Assembly (NCBI GenBank): GCA_016932335.1
Contig: JAFGCZ010000001.1
Location: 113,714-177,713, forward strand
DNA: 64,000 nt
Source: Opitutales bacterium
GTDB taxonomy: Bacteria; Verrucomicrobiota; Verrucomicrobiia; Opitutales; Oceanipulchritudinaceae
Direction: 5' to 3'
Shown: positions 17,507-26,988 of the stretch, piece after piece
Position numbering within the stretch: position 1 is the first letter of the stretch
How the letters are laid out: every line of letters begins with the position of its first letter
Position numbers and translations under genes: made by a program
Notes under the pieces: generated by a model
The model's input: only the letters and a program-made list of their open reading frames with translations
What the model was told of the DNA's origin: nothing
The model's database searches: none

Positions 17507-19396
17507 ATGACCTCCAAAGATAATTCAGTAATGACAAACGATACCGATGAGAGTATGGTGCAGAACCCAAGCTCAGAGAAAAAAACGATTAAAGCATATG
17601 ATGGCTTTGGACGTGAAATTGAGGTCGGCCGCGACGAGTGGCTCAATAATGTGTTGCTGCCCCATCTGAAAAAGTCCTGGGATAATGCAGATGAACTCTA
17701 CCAGTCCATTTACAACGGGTTTAACGATGGTTTTTTTGCCGAGGTGGAAGATGCCTGTAAGCGCCTCTATGAAATAGACGAAATCAAGGAAAGGGGCGCT
17801 GTTGTGCTGGCTGTTTCCTATCTGCAGACCAATCGCCCGGCTGAAGCCAAAAAAGTGCTGCTCGGATATATCGAACAACAGGGCGAATCCGGTATTGTGC
17901 TGACGAATCTGGCCAAGGCGGAAAGTGCTCTGGGGGCCGATGCCGAAGCCGAACGTATTTTATGGCATGCGCTGGAGCTGGAACCCAATCAGGAAAACGC
18001 CCTTGCCTGGTACTGTGCGCTTAAACAGGAGAGCGACGGTTCCTCTCTGGAGGTGTTAAAAACCGTAGCCACCATGCCGGACAGTTGGCGGGCGCAAATC
18101 TGGTTGGCCAGAGAGCGACTGAAGGAATCTGATATTGATGGCGCCATGGCTTTGTACCGCGAGAGCTTGGCAAAAGTTCCCGATCCTGTGCCTACGGAAA
18201 TCCTTATGCAGATCAGCGGCGATCTGGGGAACAAGGGCCATTTGCCGCAGATTCTTGAATTGACGGTTCCACGTTACCGTATCGATGTGCACGGTTTGCC
18301 GGTTGCTAATAATTTGCTGAAAGCCTACCATGATACCGGCCTGCTTGATCGAATGCGCGACCTCCTCAAGCAACTGCAGCTCAAACAGCGACCCGACTGG
18401 AAAAAGCATTTGGACTACTGGGAGCACCAATTGTCCGAAGCGGACCTTTCATCCGAGCAAAAATTGAGTATGGAAGATATCAAGGTTGCTCTGTTGGCCT
18501 TGGAGGGGCCGGTCTGGCTGCGCGATGGGCATCCCTTTAGCGGCCTTTTTCCGGTGAAGGGGCAGGAGACTCCCTTTATTGCTTTTGTCGGAAGCAGTGT
18601 TACTCAGCAGTCTGATAACAGCGAGATACAGCTTCAGCAAAGCACCAATGCCGGAAGAATGACTCGCTCCCTCCCGTTGTTTCTTTCCGAGTATTTCTCC
18701 GTTAACACCAATGCCAGAACAAGGGTTTACATTCCCTGGGTGGAAAACAACAGTGGCGGTTTTGCTCTCTCCGGCGAGATGTTTAGCGACGAGGCCATCA
18801 TGTCTTACCACGATGGCAACAAAGACTATCTTCCAGCGCAAAAACCTGCCTATACGGTTTATACTCACCTGATAACACAGGGCAAAAACTGGGAGGTAAA
18901 ATTGCGTCTGATCCGTACGGTGGATACCAAATGCCTCGCTGAGTTCAGTTATGTGTTTCCCGAGTTCTCCTTAAGCAAGGTTGTAGATGCCTTGCTTCTG
19001 GATCTCTCCGATGTGCTTTTCCAGGAAACGGAAATGGAGTTTAAATCCAAATCTTTGCTGAAGTCGCTAGAGGGTAGTGAGTTTGATCATTACCTCTTCC
19101 GTCTGGAACAGGCGTTGGCAGTTCGATGCTCGGCGGCGAGGAAAGATAGGGGCTTGTCCAATGCTACAGAAATTCTGGAAGGTACCCTGCACTTTTGCCT
19201 GAACCATCTCGATTCCTTGCCTGTTTGGTTACTTTTGACATGTGTTGTTGGAGGTATGGCTCGCAAAGACTCGCCTTTGGTCAAATCCTTTACGGATAAA
19301 ATTGAGCTGTTGCTTACGAAGCTTCCCGCAGAGCTTCCCGAAGGGAATGAGGTAAAGGCTGAATTCCACCGCATACTCAGCGAAGTGAATTCCTGA
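17507..19396 (+). CDS. TPR-containing protein, unknown function
   Basis: 629 residues, no signal peptide, probably cytoplasmic. The N-terminal 60 residues are acidic and polar. Residues about 60-260 form tetratricopeptide-like helices (RGAVVLAVSYLQTNRPAEAKKVLLGYI, ALGADAEAERILWHALELEPNQENALAWY, DIDGAMALYRESLAKVPDP). Residues about 320-500 form a predicted mixed domain I do not recognise (TPFIAFVGSSV, SLPLFLSEYFSVNTNARTRVYIPWV). The second half resembles no catalytic family by eye. It is monocistronic with a terminator shared with convergent tyrS. Confidence 0.8.
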   Translation: MTSKDNSVMTNDTDESMVQNPSSEKKTIKAYDGFGREIEVGRDEWLNNVLLPHLKKSWDNADELYQSIYNGFNDGFFAEVEDACKRLYEIDEIKERGAVVLAVSYLQTNRPAEAKKVLLGYIEQQGESGIVLTNLAKAESALGADAEAERILWHALELEPNQENALAWYCALKQESDGSSLEVLKTVATMPDSWRAQIWLARERLKESDIDGAMALYRESLAKVPDPVPTEILMQISGDLGNKGHLPQILELTVPRYRIDVHGLPVANNLLKAYHDTGLLDRMRDLLKQLQLKQRPDWKKHLDYWEHQLSEADLSSEQKLSMEDIKVALLALEGPVWLRDGHPFSGLFPVKGQETPFIAFVGSSVTQQSDNSEIQLQQSTNAGRMTRSLPLFLSEYFSVNTNARTRVYIPWVENNSGGFALSGEMFSDEAIMSYHDGNKDYLPAQKPAYTVYTHLITQGKNWEVKLRLIRTVDTKCLAEFSYVFPEFSLSKVVDALLLDLSDVLFQETEMEFKSKSLLKSLEGSEFDHYLFRLEQALAVRCSAARKDRGLSNATEILEGTLHFCLNHLDSLPVWLLLTCVVGGMARKDSPLVKSFTDKIELLLTKLPAELPEGNEVKAEFHRILSEVNS

Positions 19397-19415
19397 TCTT
19401 GGCTTTCTATAGATG

Positions 19416-19450
19416 AAAAAGACGATCCTGTTCGGGGATCGTCTTTTTTT
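19416..19450. terminator. Bidirectional terminator between TPR gene and tyrS
   Basis: Arms gacgatcc (19421-19428) and ggatcgtc (19436-19443), flanked by an A-run (19416-19420) and a T-run (19444-19450). It can therefore work for both convergent genes. Confidence 0.85.
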
Positions 19451-19471
19451 GCTTTCTAAATGGGTAAAGCT

Positions 19472-20869
19472 TTACGGGTTGATTCGGAAGAATTTGCGCT
19501 TTCCTGCCTGGATTACGATTTCCTCCGTGGGGGCGGTCAGGGTTGCATTTGCATCCGCTTCTTTTGCTCCGTTTACCTTTACGGCGCCTTGTTCGATCAT
19601 ACGGCGGCATTCCTTTTTGGAGGGGAATAGAGTTGTGCAATGCATGATATCTATTAATCTGAATTCAGGTGGTATCGTGTTTTTGTTGAAGTGGTTAATG
19701 ATTATCTTTTCTTTATCATCGTCTGTCGTTGCGTCACTTAGTTGATTCCATAAACTTGCTGCATTCATCGCAGGTATTAAGTTATTTAAAACTGAATTAA
19801 TCTGGTTCACTAGGCCTATTTTGTTTTGATTCTTTTGTTTCATCGCAGACAGGAATGATTCAACGCGAGGAGTCAATTCGTTATTGATTTTTCTGGCAAT
19901 ATCTGCCCAGGGGAATTCGGGCATATCGTCCGGAAGCTCATTTTTGGAAAAAACCTGCTCGAACTGTTGGCGTTCGTATTCTCCGGTGCCCTCGCCGTGC
20001 AGTTTTGAGGTCAACGCAGTTGCCAGTTGCTTTTTCATCTCCATGGGATGCTCGCTCTGCATGGCCTTGATCTCTTCCTCTGTTTTTAGCAGGAGGAAAC
20101 GGTAGTACGTCCACATCACATCGTCGCCAATGGACATGATTTTGCCGAACATATCCTTGGGCGTGTCATTGAAGGCAATGTAGTTACCATAGCTTTTGGA
20201 CATCTTCATTTCTCCATCTAGACCTACAAGTAGAGGCAGCGTCATGGCAATCTGTTCCGGTTTGCCGGCATCGCGTAACATCTGACGGCCCACCAGTAGG
20301 TTAAATAGCTGGTCTGTGCCGCCGAGTTCAACGTCGGCTTCAATCTCTACGGAGTCAAAGCCCTGTACCAGCGGGTACAAAAATTCTACGATAGAGATAG
20401 GCTTGTTGGACTTATATCGCTTGGAGAAATCGTCGCGCTCCAGCATGCGGGCAACTGTCATCTGGCGGGCCAACTTAAGGCAGTCCTCAAAGCCCATTTT
20501 ATCAAACCATTCGCTGTTATATCGCACAATGGTTTTCTCCGGATCCAACACCTTGAATGCCTGGGCCACGTAGGTTTCGGCATTCTGTTTGATTTCCTCA
20601 CGGGTAAGCACCGGACGCAGGTCCGAGCGGCCACTGGGGTCTCCGATTAAGGTCGTAAAATCCCCGATGATGAGAATGGCCTGATGCCCTAAGTCCTGGA
20701 ATTGACGCAATTTGTTGAACACGACCATGTGTCCGAAGGTCAAATCGGGGCGGGTTGGGTCTACCCCGAGTTTAATACGCAACGGACGTCCTTCAGTCAG
20801 GCGCTTTTCCAGCTCTTCCTTGCTGTGGATCGTGTCGATGTTTTGGGTCAGTATGTCTATCGGCTTCAT
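19472..20869 (-). CDS. tyrS: Tyrosyl-tRNA synthetase with internal insertion
   Basis: Class I synthetase charging tRNA-Tyr. The HIGH-type motif is TFGHMVVF (residues 44-51), and the KMSKS motif is MKMSKSYGN near residues 235-243. ELGGTDQLFNLLVGR is the Tyr-binding strand, and the C-terminal S4 RNA-binding domain (SKKECRRMIEQGAVKVNG) starts near 415. At 465 residues it is about 50-70 longer than usual. The extra part lies between VFSKNELPDDMPEF and the S4 domain, about residues 320-400 (ARKINNELTPRVESF... to ...NHFNKNTIPPE), and is more AT-rich than the rest. The frame is intact and all catalytic motifs are present. Confidence 0.95.
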   Translation of the reverse strand: MKPIDILTQNIDTIHSKEELEKRLTEGRPLRIKLGVDPTRPDLTFGHMVVFNKLRQFQDLGHQAILIIGDFTTLIGDPSGRSDLRPVLTREEIKQNAETYVAQAFKVLDPEKTIVRYNSEWFDKMGFEDCLKLARQMTVARMLERDDFSKRYKSNKPISIVEFLYPLVQGFDSVEIEADVELGGTDQLFNLLVGRQMLRDAGKPEQIAMTLPLLVGLDGEMKMSKSYGNYIAFNDTPKDMFGKIMSIGDDVMWTYYRFLLLKTEEEIKAMQSEHPMEMKKQLATALTSKLHGEGTGEYERQQFEQVFSKNELPDDMPEFPWADIARKINNELTPRVESFLSAMKQKNQNKIGLVNQINSVLNNLIPAMNAASLWNQLSDATTDDDKEKIIINHFNKNTIPPEFRLIDIMHCTTLFPSKKECRRMIEQGAVKVNGAKEADANATLTAPTEEIVIQAGKRKFFRINP

Positions 20870-20933
20870 GCGAAGCCCTGATCCTTAGCAATCTGTATCG
20901 GCATTTCAAGCCGTAAGTGACTCGCCGGAGAAC

Positions 20934-21569
20934 TTACCCTTTGAGGTTCATTCCTTTGAGTGCATCCATTACTGCTTCGCGTACCGTATCCACCACTACT
21001 TGTGTCTGGCGGTCAATCTCGATATTAACCGGATTTCCGGGTTTTAGCTCTCCAAATTTGGTTACTCGGAGGGTTTCCGGAATCAGCCATACTTGGAAGG
21101 TTCCATTTTCTTTGTCGAGGTTGGTTACGGTTAAGCTGCATCCGGCTATGGAGGCGAAACCTTTGTTGAAAACATATCGGCGCAGTTTTTCCGGCAGCTC
21201 AAAGGTCACCACGCAGTTATTTTCCGGGAATATAATATCCTTTACGGTCAGTTTTCCATCCACATGGCCGGAAATGGGGTGCCCTCCGATTTCTGAACCC
21301 GCTTTGGCACTGCGCTCAATGTGTACCCGGTCCCCGGTTTTTAATGCCCCCAAAGTGGTCAGGTTCAAGGTTTCCTGCATGGCATCGAAGGATGCATAGT
21401 TATCATTTATTTCGGTAACCGTTAGACAGACCCCATCCACTGAAACACTGGCTCCAATCTTCAATTCTTTAAGATGTGCGGAATCCAGTTCGATAACAAA
21501 TGTATGCAGGCCCGGGCGGGCGATGACTTCTTTTAAAGTAAAACAACCTGTGATGATGCCAGTATACAT
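20934..21569 (-). CDS. ribE: Riboflavin synthase, alpha subunit
   Basis: Dismutates 6,7-dimethyl-8-ribityllumazine to riboflavin. It has two lumazine-binding barrels. The first starts MYTGIITG and contains ASVSVDGVCLTVTEI; the second has GHPISGHVDGKLTVKDI and IAGCSLTVTNL. At 211 residues it is full length. The first residues differ slightly from the usual MFTGII start. The gene stands alone, with no FMN riboswitch visible upstream, so other rib genes are elsewhere. Confidence 0.94.
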   Translation of the reverse strand: MYTGIITGCFTLKEVIARPGLHTFVIELDSAHLKELKIGASVSVDGVCLTVTEINDNYASFDAMQETLNLTTLGALKTGDRVHIERSAKAGSEIGGHPISGHVDGKLTVKDIIFPENNCVVTFELPEKLRRYVFNKGFASIAGCSLTVTNLDKENGTFQVWLIPETLRVTKFGELKPGNPVNIEIDRQTQVVVDTVREAVMDALKGMNLKG

Positions 21570-22044
21570 GTGCCCTAGCGTAGGTAACTTCCGGCAAAGT
21601 GCAATCGTTTAGAGAGTGTCTTTGTAAATTGGAATTATTATGCGGGAAAATGCAGATTTTTGTTGTAAAAAAATGTAAAACACCTCAGAACAACTCTGTT
21701 ATTCTCTGCCGTTCTTCTTTAAATGTCTAAAAAAACCTTAGGTGGCTGCTATAAATGATTCTTTCATCCCTACCTAGGGCTCTCTGATACATAGGAAAAC
21801 TGTAAGAATGAACTTGAACTTTACAATTCTGTAATATTAATTCTCGCATACCACAAATTATTTCAAAGAAGATTGCTGCTGTCTATTTTTCATCGTCTGA
21901 GTAATGCCTTAATGAATGGTATTAGTAGGATTACCTACTTTTTTACATAAGTTTACGAAGAGATGTCCTTGGGCTTGCTCCTTCTTCAAAAAGGAGATAA
22001 CTTGCTGATATATTCATTCATTTAACCACATCACCACCTCTACC
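21570..22044. other. 475-base gene-free region upstream of the pilin operon
   Basis: AT-rich and without a convincing frame. It holds a small hairpin with arms agtagg (21924-21929) and cctact (21934-21939) followed by TTTTT, which could end a short transcript on the plus strand. I looked for a sigma-54 type promoter near 21990-22015 and found only GG and GC pairs with the wrong spacing. A small RNA ending at about 21944 is possible but unsupported. Confidence 0.3.
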
Positions 22045-22599
22045 ATGCAAGTGCATCGACAAAAAGCCGGTTTTACCCTCCTGGAGCTGATGATTTCCAT
22101 GATGGCTTTTGCCATCATTGCCCTCGGATTGATGGCCAATGTTATGTGGAATCGAAAAGTTGCTCACGAGTTAACCTGCGATACCGCGGCTTACGCAACA
22201 GTGTGTAGTGTTCTGGATCAGTTGCGCGTAACTCCTTACACTGTGCTTTTGGCAGCCGCATTGAATAGCTCGTCTGTTGAGGTTACGGTTGTTCAATCCA
22301 GTGCTCCTGCCGGCAGTACCGAATTTCCTACCACTACAGTGAATGTTCCGGCAAACGGAACGTGGACCACCACCGTACCTATTACTATGGATGCGGCAGG
22401 TCAGGTAATGGAACGCGTTAACCTTGTCGTTAACTTTGCCATGTCGTCTCTGGAAAGCACCACGGCTGATAATTTGGATTTGGTGAAAATCGACGTCAAT
22501 TATACATGGTCAACTCCTTCCAGCCCGCGCCCGCGCAACCGACAATTAACGGTTTTGGTTTCCTCTGTTGCCTTTAATCAGGCTAATATCAGTAATTGA
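22045..22599 (+). CDS. Type IV prepilin-like protein (PilV type)
   Basis: 184 residues. The N-terminus carries a classical prepilin peptidase site and hydrophobic helix: QKAGFTLLELMISMMAFAIIALGLM, cleaved after Gly with the conserved Glu at +5 (GFTLLE). The rest is a beta-rich, Thr/Ser-rich domain with one Cys pair early (LTCDTA, ATVCSV). It is the first gene of a four-gene cluster and probably a minor pilin. The transition after the helix and the position first in the set fit PilV/PilI-type minor pilins. Confidence 0.85.
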   Translation: MQVHRQKAGFTLLELMISMMAFAIIALGLMANVMWNRKVAHELTCDTAAYATVCSVLDQLRVTPYTVLLAAALNSSSVEVTVVQSSAPAGSTEFPTTTVNVPANGTWTTTVPITMDAAGQVMERVNLVVNFAMSSLESTTADNLDLVKIDVNYTWSTPSSPRPRNRQLTVLVSSVAFNQANISN

Positions 22600-22618
22600 T
22601 TTTCTCCGAAGGTATTTT

Positions 22619-23293
22619 ATGAAAAATTCTCTGAAAAATTCCTCCGGTTTTACAATTGTGGAAATCATGGTGGTTTCTGTGATTATGATCGTCGTCATTG
22701 TCGGCGTCATGACATTCTACACCGATAGTTCACGAGTGTTGTTGCGTTCCACCAATCAAATGGAGCTCAATGGCAACACACGCCTTTTTGTAGAACGTAT
22801 GCTTCGAGATGTTCAGTCTGGAAGTATCGTTAAGGTTTATAACAACCTGCAGAGTAAAACACTACAGTCAGCCGGCGGTTCAGGCAATCTCATCGTGATT
22901 GCCAATACCTATCCGCAACAGTTGAGTTCTTTGATAGGACCTTCTGCAGATGTTGACAATTCAGGGGTCAATATTGTGGATCTTGTCGGTTATTACATTC
23001 CCACCACAGCCACCTCCGATGGGTCATTTCCCATTATTCGCTTTTATTATGATTGTCCCGATGTTGCCGTCGGGGCTACCTCTCCCAATTTGGCTTCGAT
23101 GATCTCTTCGATCACCGAGTCGGGTGGGCCGGGGACACGTAGTACGGTGTTGTTGAATTGTGCTTCGAGCGATGTGTTTACAGACCGCTCGAATGTTCGG
23201 TTGGGATTAGTTGAGTTTAACGGACGGGTGGCCAACAGCCCTCGGTCCAATTCTGCCTATTCTGTTATTCATTTCACAGCAGGAACCCGATGA
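22619..23293 (+). CDS. Type IV prepilin-like protein (PilW type)
   Basis: Start at the ATG at 22619, preceded by a Shine-Dalgarno-like GAAGG at 22608-22612; 224 residues. The prepilin site is SSGFTIVEIMVVSVIMIVVIVGVMTFY, with Glu at +5. The C-terminal part contains a Cys pair (YYDCPDV, LLNCASS). The position after the PilV-like gene and the length fit a PilW-like minor pilin. The stop codon overlaps the next start by four bases. Confidence 0.85.
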   Translation: MKNSLKNSSGFTIVEIMVVSVIMIVVIVGVMTFYTDSSRVLLRSTNQMELNGNTRLFVERMLRDVQSGSIVKVYNNLQSKTLQSAGGSGNLIVIANTYPQQLSSLIGPSADVDNSGVNIVDLVGYYIPTTATSDGSFPIIRFYYDCPDVAVGATSPNLASMISSITESGGPGTRSTVLLNCASSDVFTDRSNVRLGLVEFNGRVANSPRSNSAYSVIHFTAGTR

Positions 23294-25431
23294 AGTCGTC
23301 AAAAAAAGGAAATACGCTTATTCTGGTTATGATCCTTACCGCGGTCATTGCCATTATTGCCGGATCCACTATGGATTACGGTAACACCGAGCTTAAAAAC
23401 AATACCAGAGCTCAGTTGCTGGCCGAAGCACAGTATGCTTCAAAATCTCTTCTTGAATACGGAATTGCTACCATTGAGCGTCGATTCCAGACTCAGACCA
23501 ATATCGAATCGGATATGTTTTCCCGCACCAGTGGCAATCCGTTGACTCTTGGTGCTGAGGCTCAAAACATGTTCAGTGGGAGCCATGTGGTTTTTGCACC
23601 CACATATAATCCAAGTAATTGGAATACAAATCCATCCGATGTCGTTGCTGGAGTCTTAGCTGACCAGAAGCAGTATCTGCTGCAGATCAACGAGGGGTCT
23701 GGAAATGCCTCCAGCCAGTTTCAGGGATTGGATAATTCCATTGTCGGTGCCCAGGCTATTCCGGTAATTTCAAAAGCCACTGTTAGCAATAGCAATGGCA
23801 TGTCGGTTACCTCTTGTCAGTTGGCACAATTTGTTGTCGCAGATGCCTCCCTCTTTACCCGCGCCATTTTCTATAATTTGGATTTTGAAATTGCTCCCGG
23901 GCCCCGCATGGATGTGTATGGACCGGTTCATGCCAATCGAGATTCTTACATCCACGCTTCTTCCGGTCTCTACTTCCACGATACCGTTAATTCTGCGGGA
24001 GATATTTACCACAGTGTAATGACTGGCACCTTTGAAAATGGTGTTATTAAATCTACAATGAATGGTCCCGTAAATTTCCAGAACGATGAAGGACAATGGG
24101 TAAATATGAAACAGAGTGATGGTTGGATCGATTCTACCCGCTCTGACTGGTTTACCAGATCTCAGGATCTTTGGGATGATAATGTGGCCGACGGATCCCA
24201 CGGTATTCAGGAACTTAGCGCTGTGCTTAGCGGCGATAATTATATTGAAGACGATCCGGCAACGACCAGTGTCGATGAAACCCGTAATTATGCATACCGC
24301 ACCATCCAGCCGGTAATTAATAAAAACAGATCCGATTACGAAGAAGTTACGGAAATTGATAAATGGTCTTATAAGGCTGGTTTGACCATCTCCGTTGAGG
24401 GGTCGGGTGGGAACTATACCGTAAAAGCATATACCTACGAACGCGATGCCAATGGGGATATTCAGTACGATGGCAGTGGGGATCCCCAAACGGTTGAACT
24501 GACTTTGCCGGCCAACGTTATTACCATCAATGAATACAGTGATTATGTGTCCCGTGGTACCCGTTATGTAACCGGAGGAATGTATGATCGCCGCATGGGC
24601 GATTTGACTACCGAGGCGGGGAAGCAGGATCTTGTGGAGATTGATGTGGGCTTGCTGGCAGACAGCATTAACAACGATTCCTCCGATTGGGGTTCCGATA
24701 CTCCTTCGAGTTGGTGGAATGGAGTTGTCTATGTTCAACTGCCTTATGAGTCTTCTACACCACGTGCTACAGACGGCGTGCAACCGGCGGACCAGAACAT
24801 TTCTGTTCGCCTGAATAATGGTTCGGAAATTCCCAACCCATCCTATGCCGTTGACGAAGGGATGTCTCTGGCTACCAATGGCGGGCTCTATGTCAATGGA
24901 AATTATAATGCTGATGGCAGCTCATCATCTGGAGGCAGTCAAGAAACAGACGGCAGTGATGAACCACCTGCTGCCCTTGCCGCCGATGCAGTGACTGTGC
25001 TCAGCAGCAACTGGACCTCAAGCGGATATGATACTATTTCTGCTCAGTCCGTCTCCAAGAGAACGGCTGCGTTCACGGAAGTTTCTGCAGCCATCGTTTC
25101 TGGTCTGGTTCCGACCGAGGCCAATGAGAGCTACAGTGGTGGTGTTCACAACCTGCCGCGTTTTCTCGAGGACTGGAAGAACAGCGTTCAGTTTACCTAT
25201 CGTGGCAGCCTTGTTTGCCTCTATGAATCCGAAGTTCAACTGGGGCCGTTCAGTTGTGGTAGTTATTACAATCCTCCTCGCAGAAACTGGGGCTTTAATG
25301 AATTGTTTGCCGACAACATTATGCCTCCTGGAACGCCTAAGATTCGTGTGTTCTTTGTAACCAGTTCTTCCTCTATATCTCAGTCTCAGTACGATGCTGT
25401 GTTGGGAGATATCATTGCCGCTAACGACTAA
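23290..25431 (+). CDS. Large PilX-like secreted protein of the pilin cluster
   Basis: 713 residues. The N-terminus (KKGNTLILVMILTAVIAIIAGSTMDYGNTEL) is a PilX-type hydrophobic helix without the GFxxxE prepilin site. The body is rich in Asn, Ser and Asp with no recognised domain. It contains short Gly/Asn patches (NGGLYVNGNYNADG) and, near 440-470, a segment (TRYVTGGMYDRRMGDLTTEAGKQDLVEIDVGLL) where an assembly or integrin-like fold might lie. It is several times longer than proteobacterial PilX proteins. It overlaps the PilW-like gene by four bases. Confidence 0.75.
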   Translation: MKSSKKGNTLILVMILTAVIAIIAGSTMDYGNTELKNNTRAQLLAEAQYASKSLLEYGIATIERRFQTQTNIESDMFSRTSGNPLTLGAEAQNMFSGSHVVFAPTYNPSNWNTNPSDVVAGVLADQKQYLLQINEGSGNASSQFQGLDNSIVGAQAIPVISKATVSNSNGMSVTSCQLAQFVVADASLFTRAIFYNLDFEIAPGPRMDVYGPVHANRDSYIHASSGLYFHDTVNSAGDIYHSVMTGTFENGVIKSTMNGPVNFQNDEGQWVNMKQSDGWIDSTRSDWFTRSQDLWDDNVADGSHGIQELSAVLSGDNYIEDDPATTSVDETRNYAYRTIQPVINKNRSDYEEVTEIDKWSYKAGLTISVEGSGGNYTVKAYTYERDANGDIQYDGSGDPQTVELTLPANVITINEYSDYVSRGTRYVTGGMYDRRMGDLTTEAGKQDLVEIDVGLLADSINNDSSDWGSDTPSSWWNGVVYVQLPYESSTPRATDGVQPADQNISVRLNNGSEIPNPSYAVDEGMSLATNGGLYVNGNYNADGSSSSGGSQETDGSDEPPAALAADAVTVLSSNWTSSGYDTISAQSVSKRTAAFTEVSAAIVSGLVPTEANESYSGGVHNLPRFLEDWKNSVQFTYRGSLVCLYESEVQLGPFSCGSYYNPPRRNWGFNELFADNIMPPGTPKIRVFFVTSSSSISQSQYDAVLGDIIAAND

Positions 25432-25436
25432 GACCG

Positions 25437-26087
25437 ATGATTCGTAAGTTAACTCTTATTTTTCTTCTTGCGGTGTTCCCCTTTTTGGGGAACGCCGCAG
25501 ACACATTTGATTATGCACTCTGGAAGGGGGAACCCATTCTTCTGAGTAAGCTGGCTCCGGTTTCTTTTTCCACCAGAACGGCTCATTTGGAGATCGAGGG
25601 GTTCGTCGGTGAAGCTTTTTACGCTGAAGGACCCTTCACGCTGCGTTTTTACTCTACAATGGGCTATCGCAGCCTGAATAAGACAGGTCCTTTGTCTTTG
25701 CAGAACTCCGATAATTCTAGGCTTCTGGTGGATGTTGAGGCCTATAGAAAGCCGGTATCTTTTCCCAATATGGATTCTCCCGAGTTTCTGATTGCGTATA
25801 CCAAGGGGCGTTTGGCTGAAAAGCAGGAATACGAAACCTGCACCATTACACAGGGGGCCAAACAGCCTCTGGCAGAAGTGCGCTTGATGGATTATTGGGC
25901 CACGCCCATTGCCTACGAAATTTACAATGCTAATACCGATTCAACCCGCACCGTAGCCGATGCCGTTCTAGATATTGATGGGTATCTTGTTGTGGTTCGT
26001 ATTTCTAAACCGAAGAAGCTTCCACTCGATTTAAGCAGGGAACTTCAAAAAGTGTTTCGTCACTGTATCCTCAATCCGACATACTGA
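25437..26087 (+). CDS. Secreted protein of the pilin cluster, unknown
   Basis: 216 residues with a signal peptide (MIRKLTLIFLLAVFPFLGNAA). I recognise no domain. The mature part is a predicted mixed alpha/beta fold with a few aromatic-rich strands (GPFTLRFYSTMGYRSLNK) and one Cys pair (YETCTIT, FRHCILN). It starts five bases after the PilX-like gene, so it is likely co-transcribed and part of the same surface or pilus function. The next gene on the other strand (yicC) is convergent 13 bases away. Confidence 0.7.
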   Translation: MIRKLTLIFLLAVFPFLGNAADTFDYALWKGEPILLSKLAPVSFSTRTAHLEIEGFVGEAFYAEGPFTLRFYSTMGYRSLNKTGPLSLQNSDNSRLLVDVEAYRKPVSFPNMDSPEFLIAYTKGRLAEKQEYETCTITQGAKQPLAEVRLMDYWATPIAYEIYNANTDSTRTVADAVLDIDGYLVVVRISKPKKLPLDLSRELQKVFRHCILNPTY

Positions 26088-26099
26088 TCGGGTTGAGGT

Positions 26100-26975
26100 T
26101 TACTCAACGTTCTGCACCTGTTCGCGAATACGTTCTATTTCGTTTTTTGCATCGATTACACAGCGACTTATTTCAATGCTGTTGGCCTTTGAGCCGATAG
26201 TATTGAACTCACGGTTGATTTCCTGGAGAATAAACTCCAGCTTACGTCCGCTCGGATCTGTATCATCCAGGGTTTGCCCGAATTGTTGTAGATGGCTGTC
26301 CAATCGGGTGATTTCTTCTGCAATGTCGCAACGATCAGCAAAAAGTGCCAGCTCTTTGAGCACCCGTTCGTCATCGATTTCCAGCTCTAGCCCGGCCTGT
26401 TTCAGGCGGCTGAAAAGTAACTCCCTATAGCGTTCGACGGTGCCGTTGGCATTTTCCCGAATGCTGGTCAGCAAATTGTTGAGCAGGTTGATCCGCTCGC
26501 TCATATCGGATTTTAAGGCAGCACCTTCGCTGCTACGCATTTCGCACAACTTCAACAGAGCTTCCTCAGCCGCTCCCGTTACAATGGGCGTCAGCGTTTC
26601 CAAGTCGATGGTGGCGCTACTTTTCTTGTGCAGGAGGACTATTTTCAGCAATGTATGCGGGTCCAGACAAGGCATCCCTTCAATCACTTCCTGCGAGAGG
26701 CTCTTGAAGCGCTTAACGGTTTCCTTTACCGCACTATCGTCCCAAGCAAGAGCATCACTGCCTGGTAAGGTTTCGATCTGAATATTCGTATGCACTTTAC
26801 CGCGTGCCAGTCGCTGGCGGAGTAATTCTGCCAACGGGCGTTCCAGTGCCTGCCACTCCTTGGGGAGCGAGCAGGACGTTTCCAGATGCCTGCGGTTTAC
26901 GGAGGACATCTCTATGGTTATCTCCATTCCCTCTGCGGTGACGCTGGCGCGTCCAAAGCCTGTCATACTGTTCAT
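26100..26975 (-). CDS. yicC: YicC-family endoribonuclease
   Basis: 291 residues matching the YicC family, shown in E. coli to be an endoribonuclease acting on small RNA. The N-terminus MNSMTGFGRASV is the family signature, and the C-terminal block (GRKLEFILQEINREFNTIGSKANSIEISRCVIDAKNEIERIREQVQNVE) holds the conserved Glu/Lys residues. In many bacteria it neighbours gmk; here it neighbours trpB instead, 13 bases away on the same strand. Confidence 0.93.
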   Translation of the reverse strand: MNSMTGFGRASVTAEGMEITIEMSSVNRRHLETSCSLPKEWQALERPLAELLRQRLARGKVHTNIQIETLPGSDALAWDDSAVKETVKRFKSLSQEVIEGMPCLDPHTLLKIVLLHKKSSATIDLETLTPIVTGAAEEALLKLCEMRSSEGAALKSDMSERINLLNNLLTSIRENANGTVERYRELLFSRLKQAGLELEIDDERVLKELALFADRCDIAEEITRLDSHLQQFGQTLDDTDPSGRKLEFILQEINREFNTIGSKANSIEISRCVIDAKNEIERIREQVQNVE

Positions 26976-26988
26976 ATCAGAAAATCCT

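Noticed and set aside
21985-22015. Sigma-54 promoter before the pilin operon
   Set aside because: A GG and a GC pair are present but spaced by 9 rather than 10 bases, and the rest of the consensus is missing.
23770-24783. 337-codon frame antisense to the PilX-like gene
   Set aside because: It lies inside the intact long gene and shows no recognisable protein feature.
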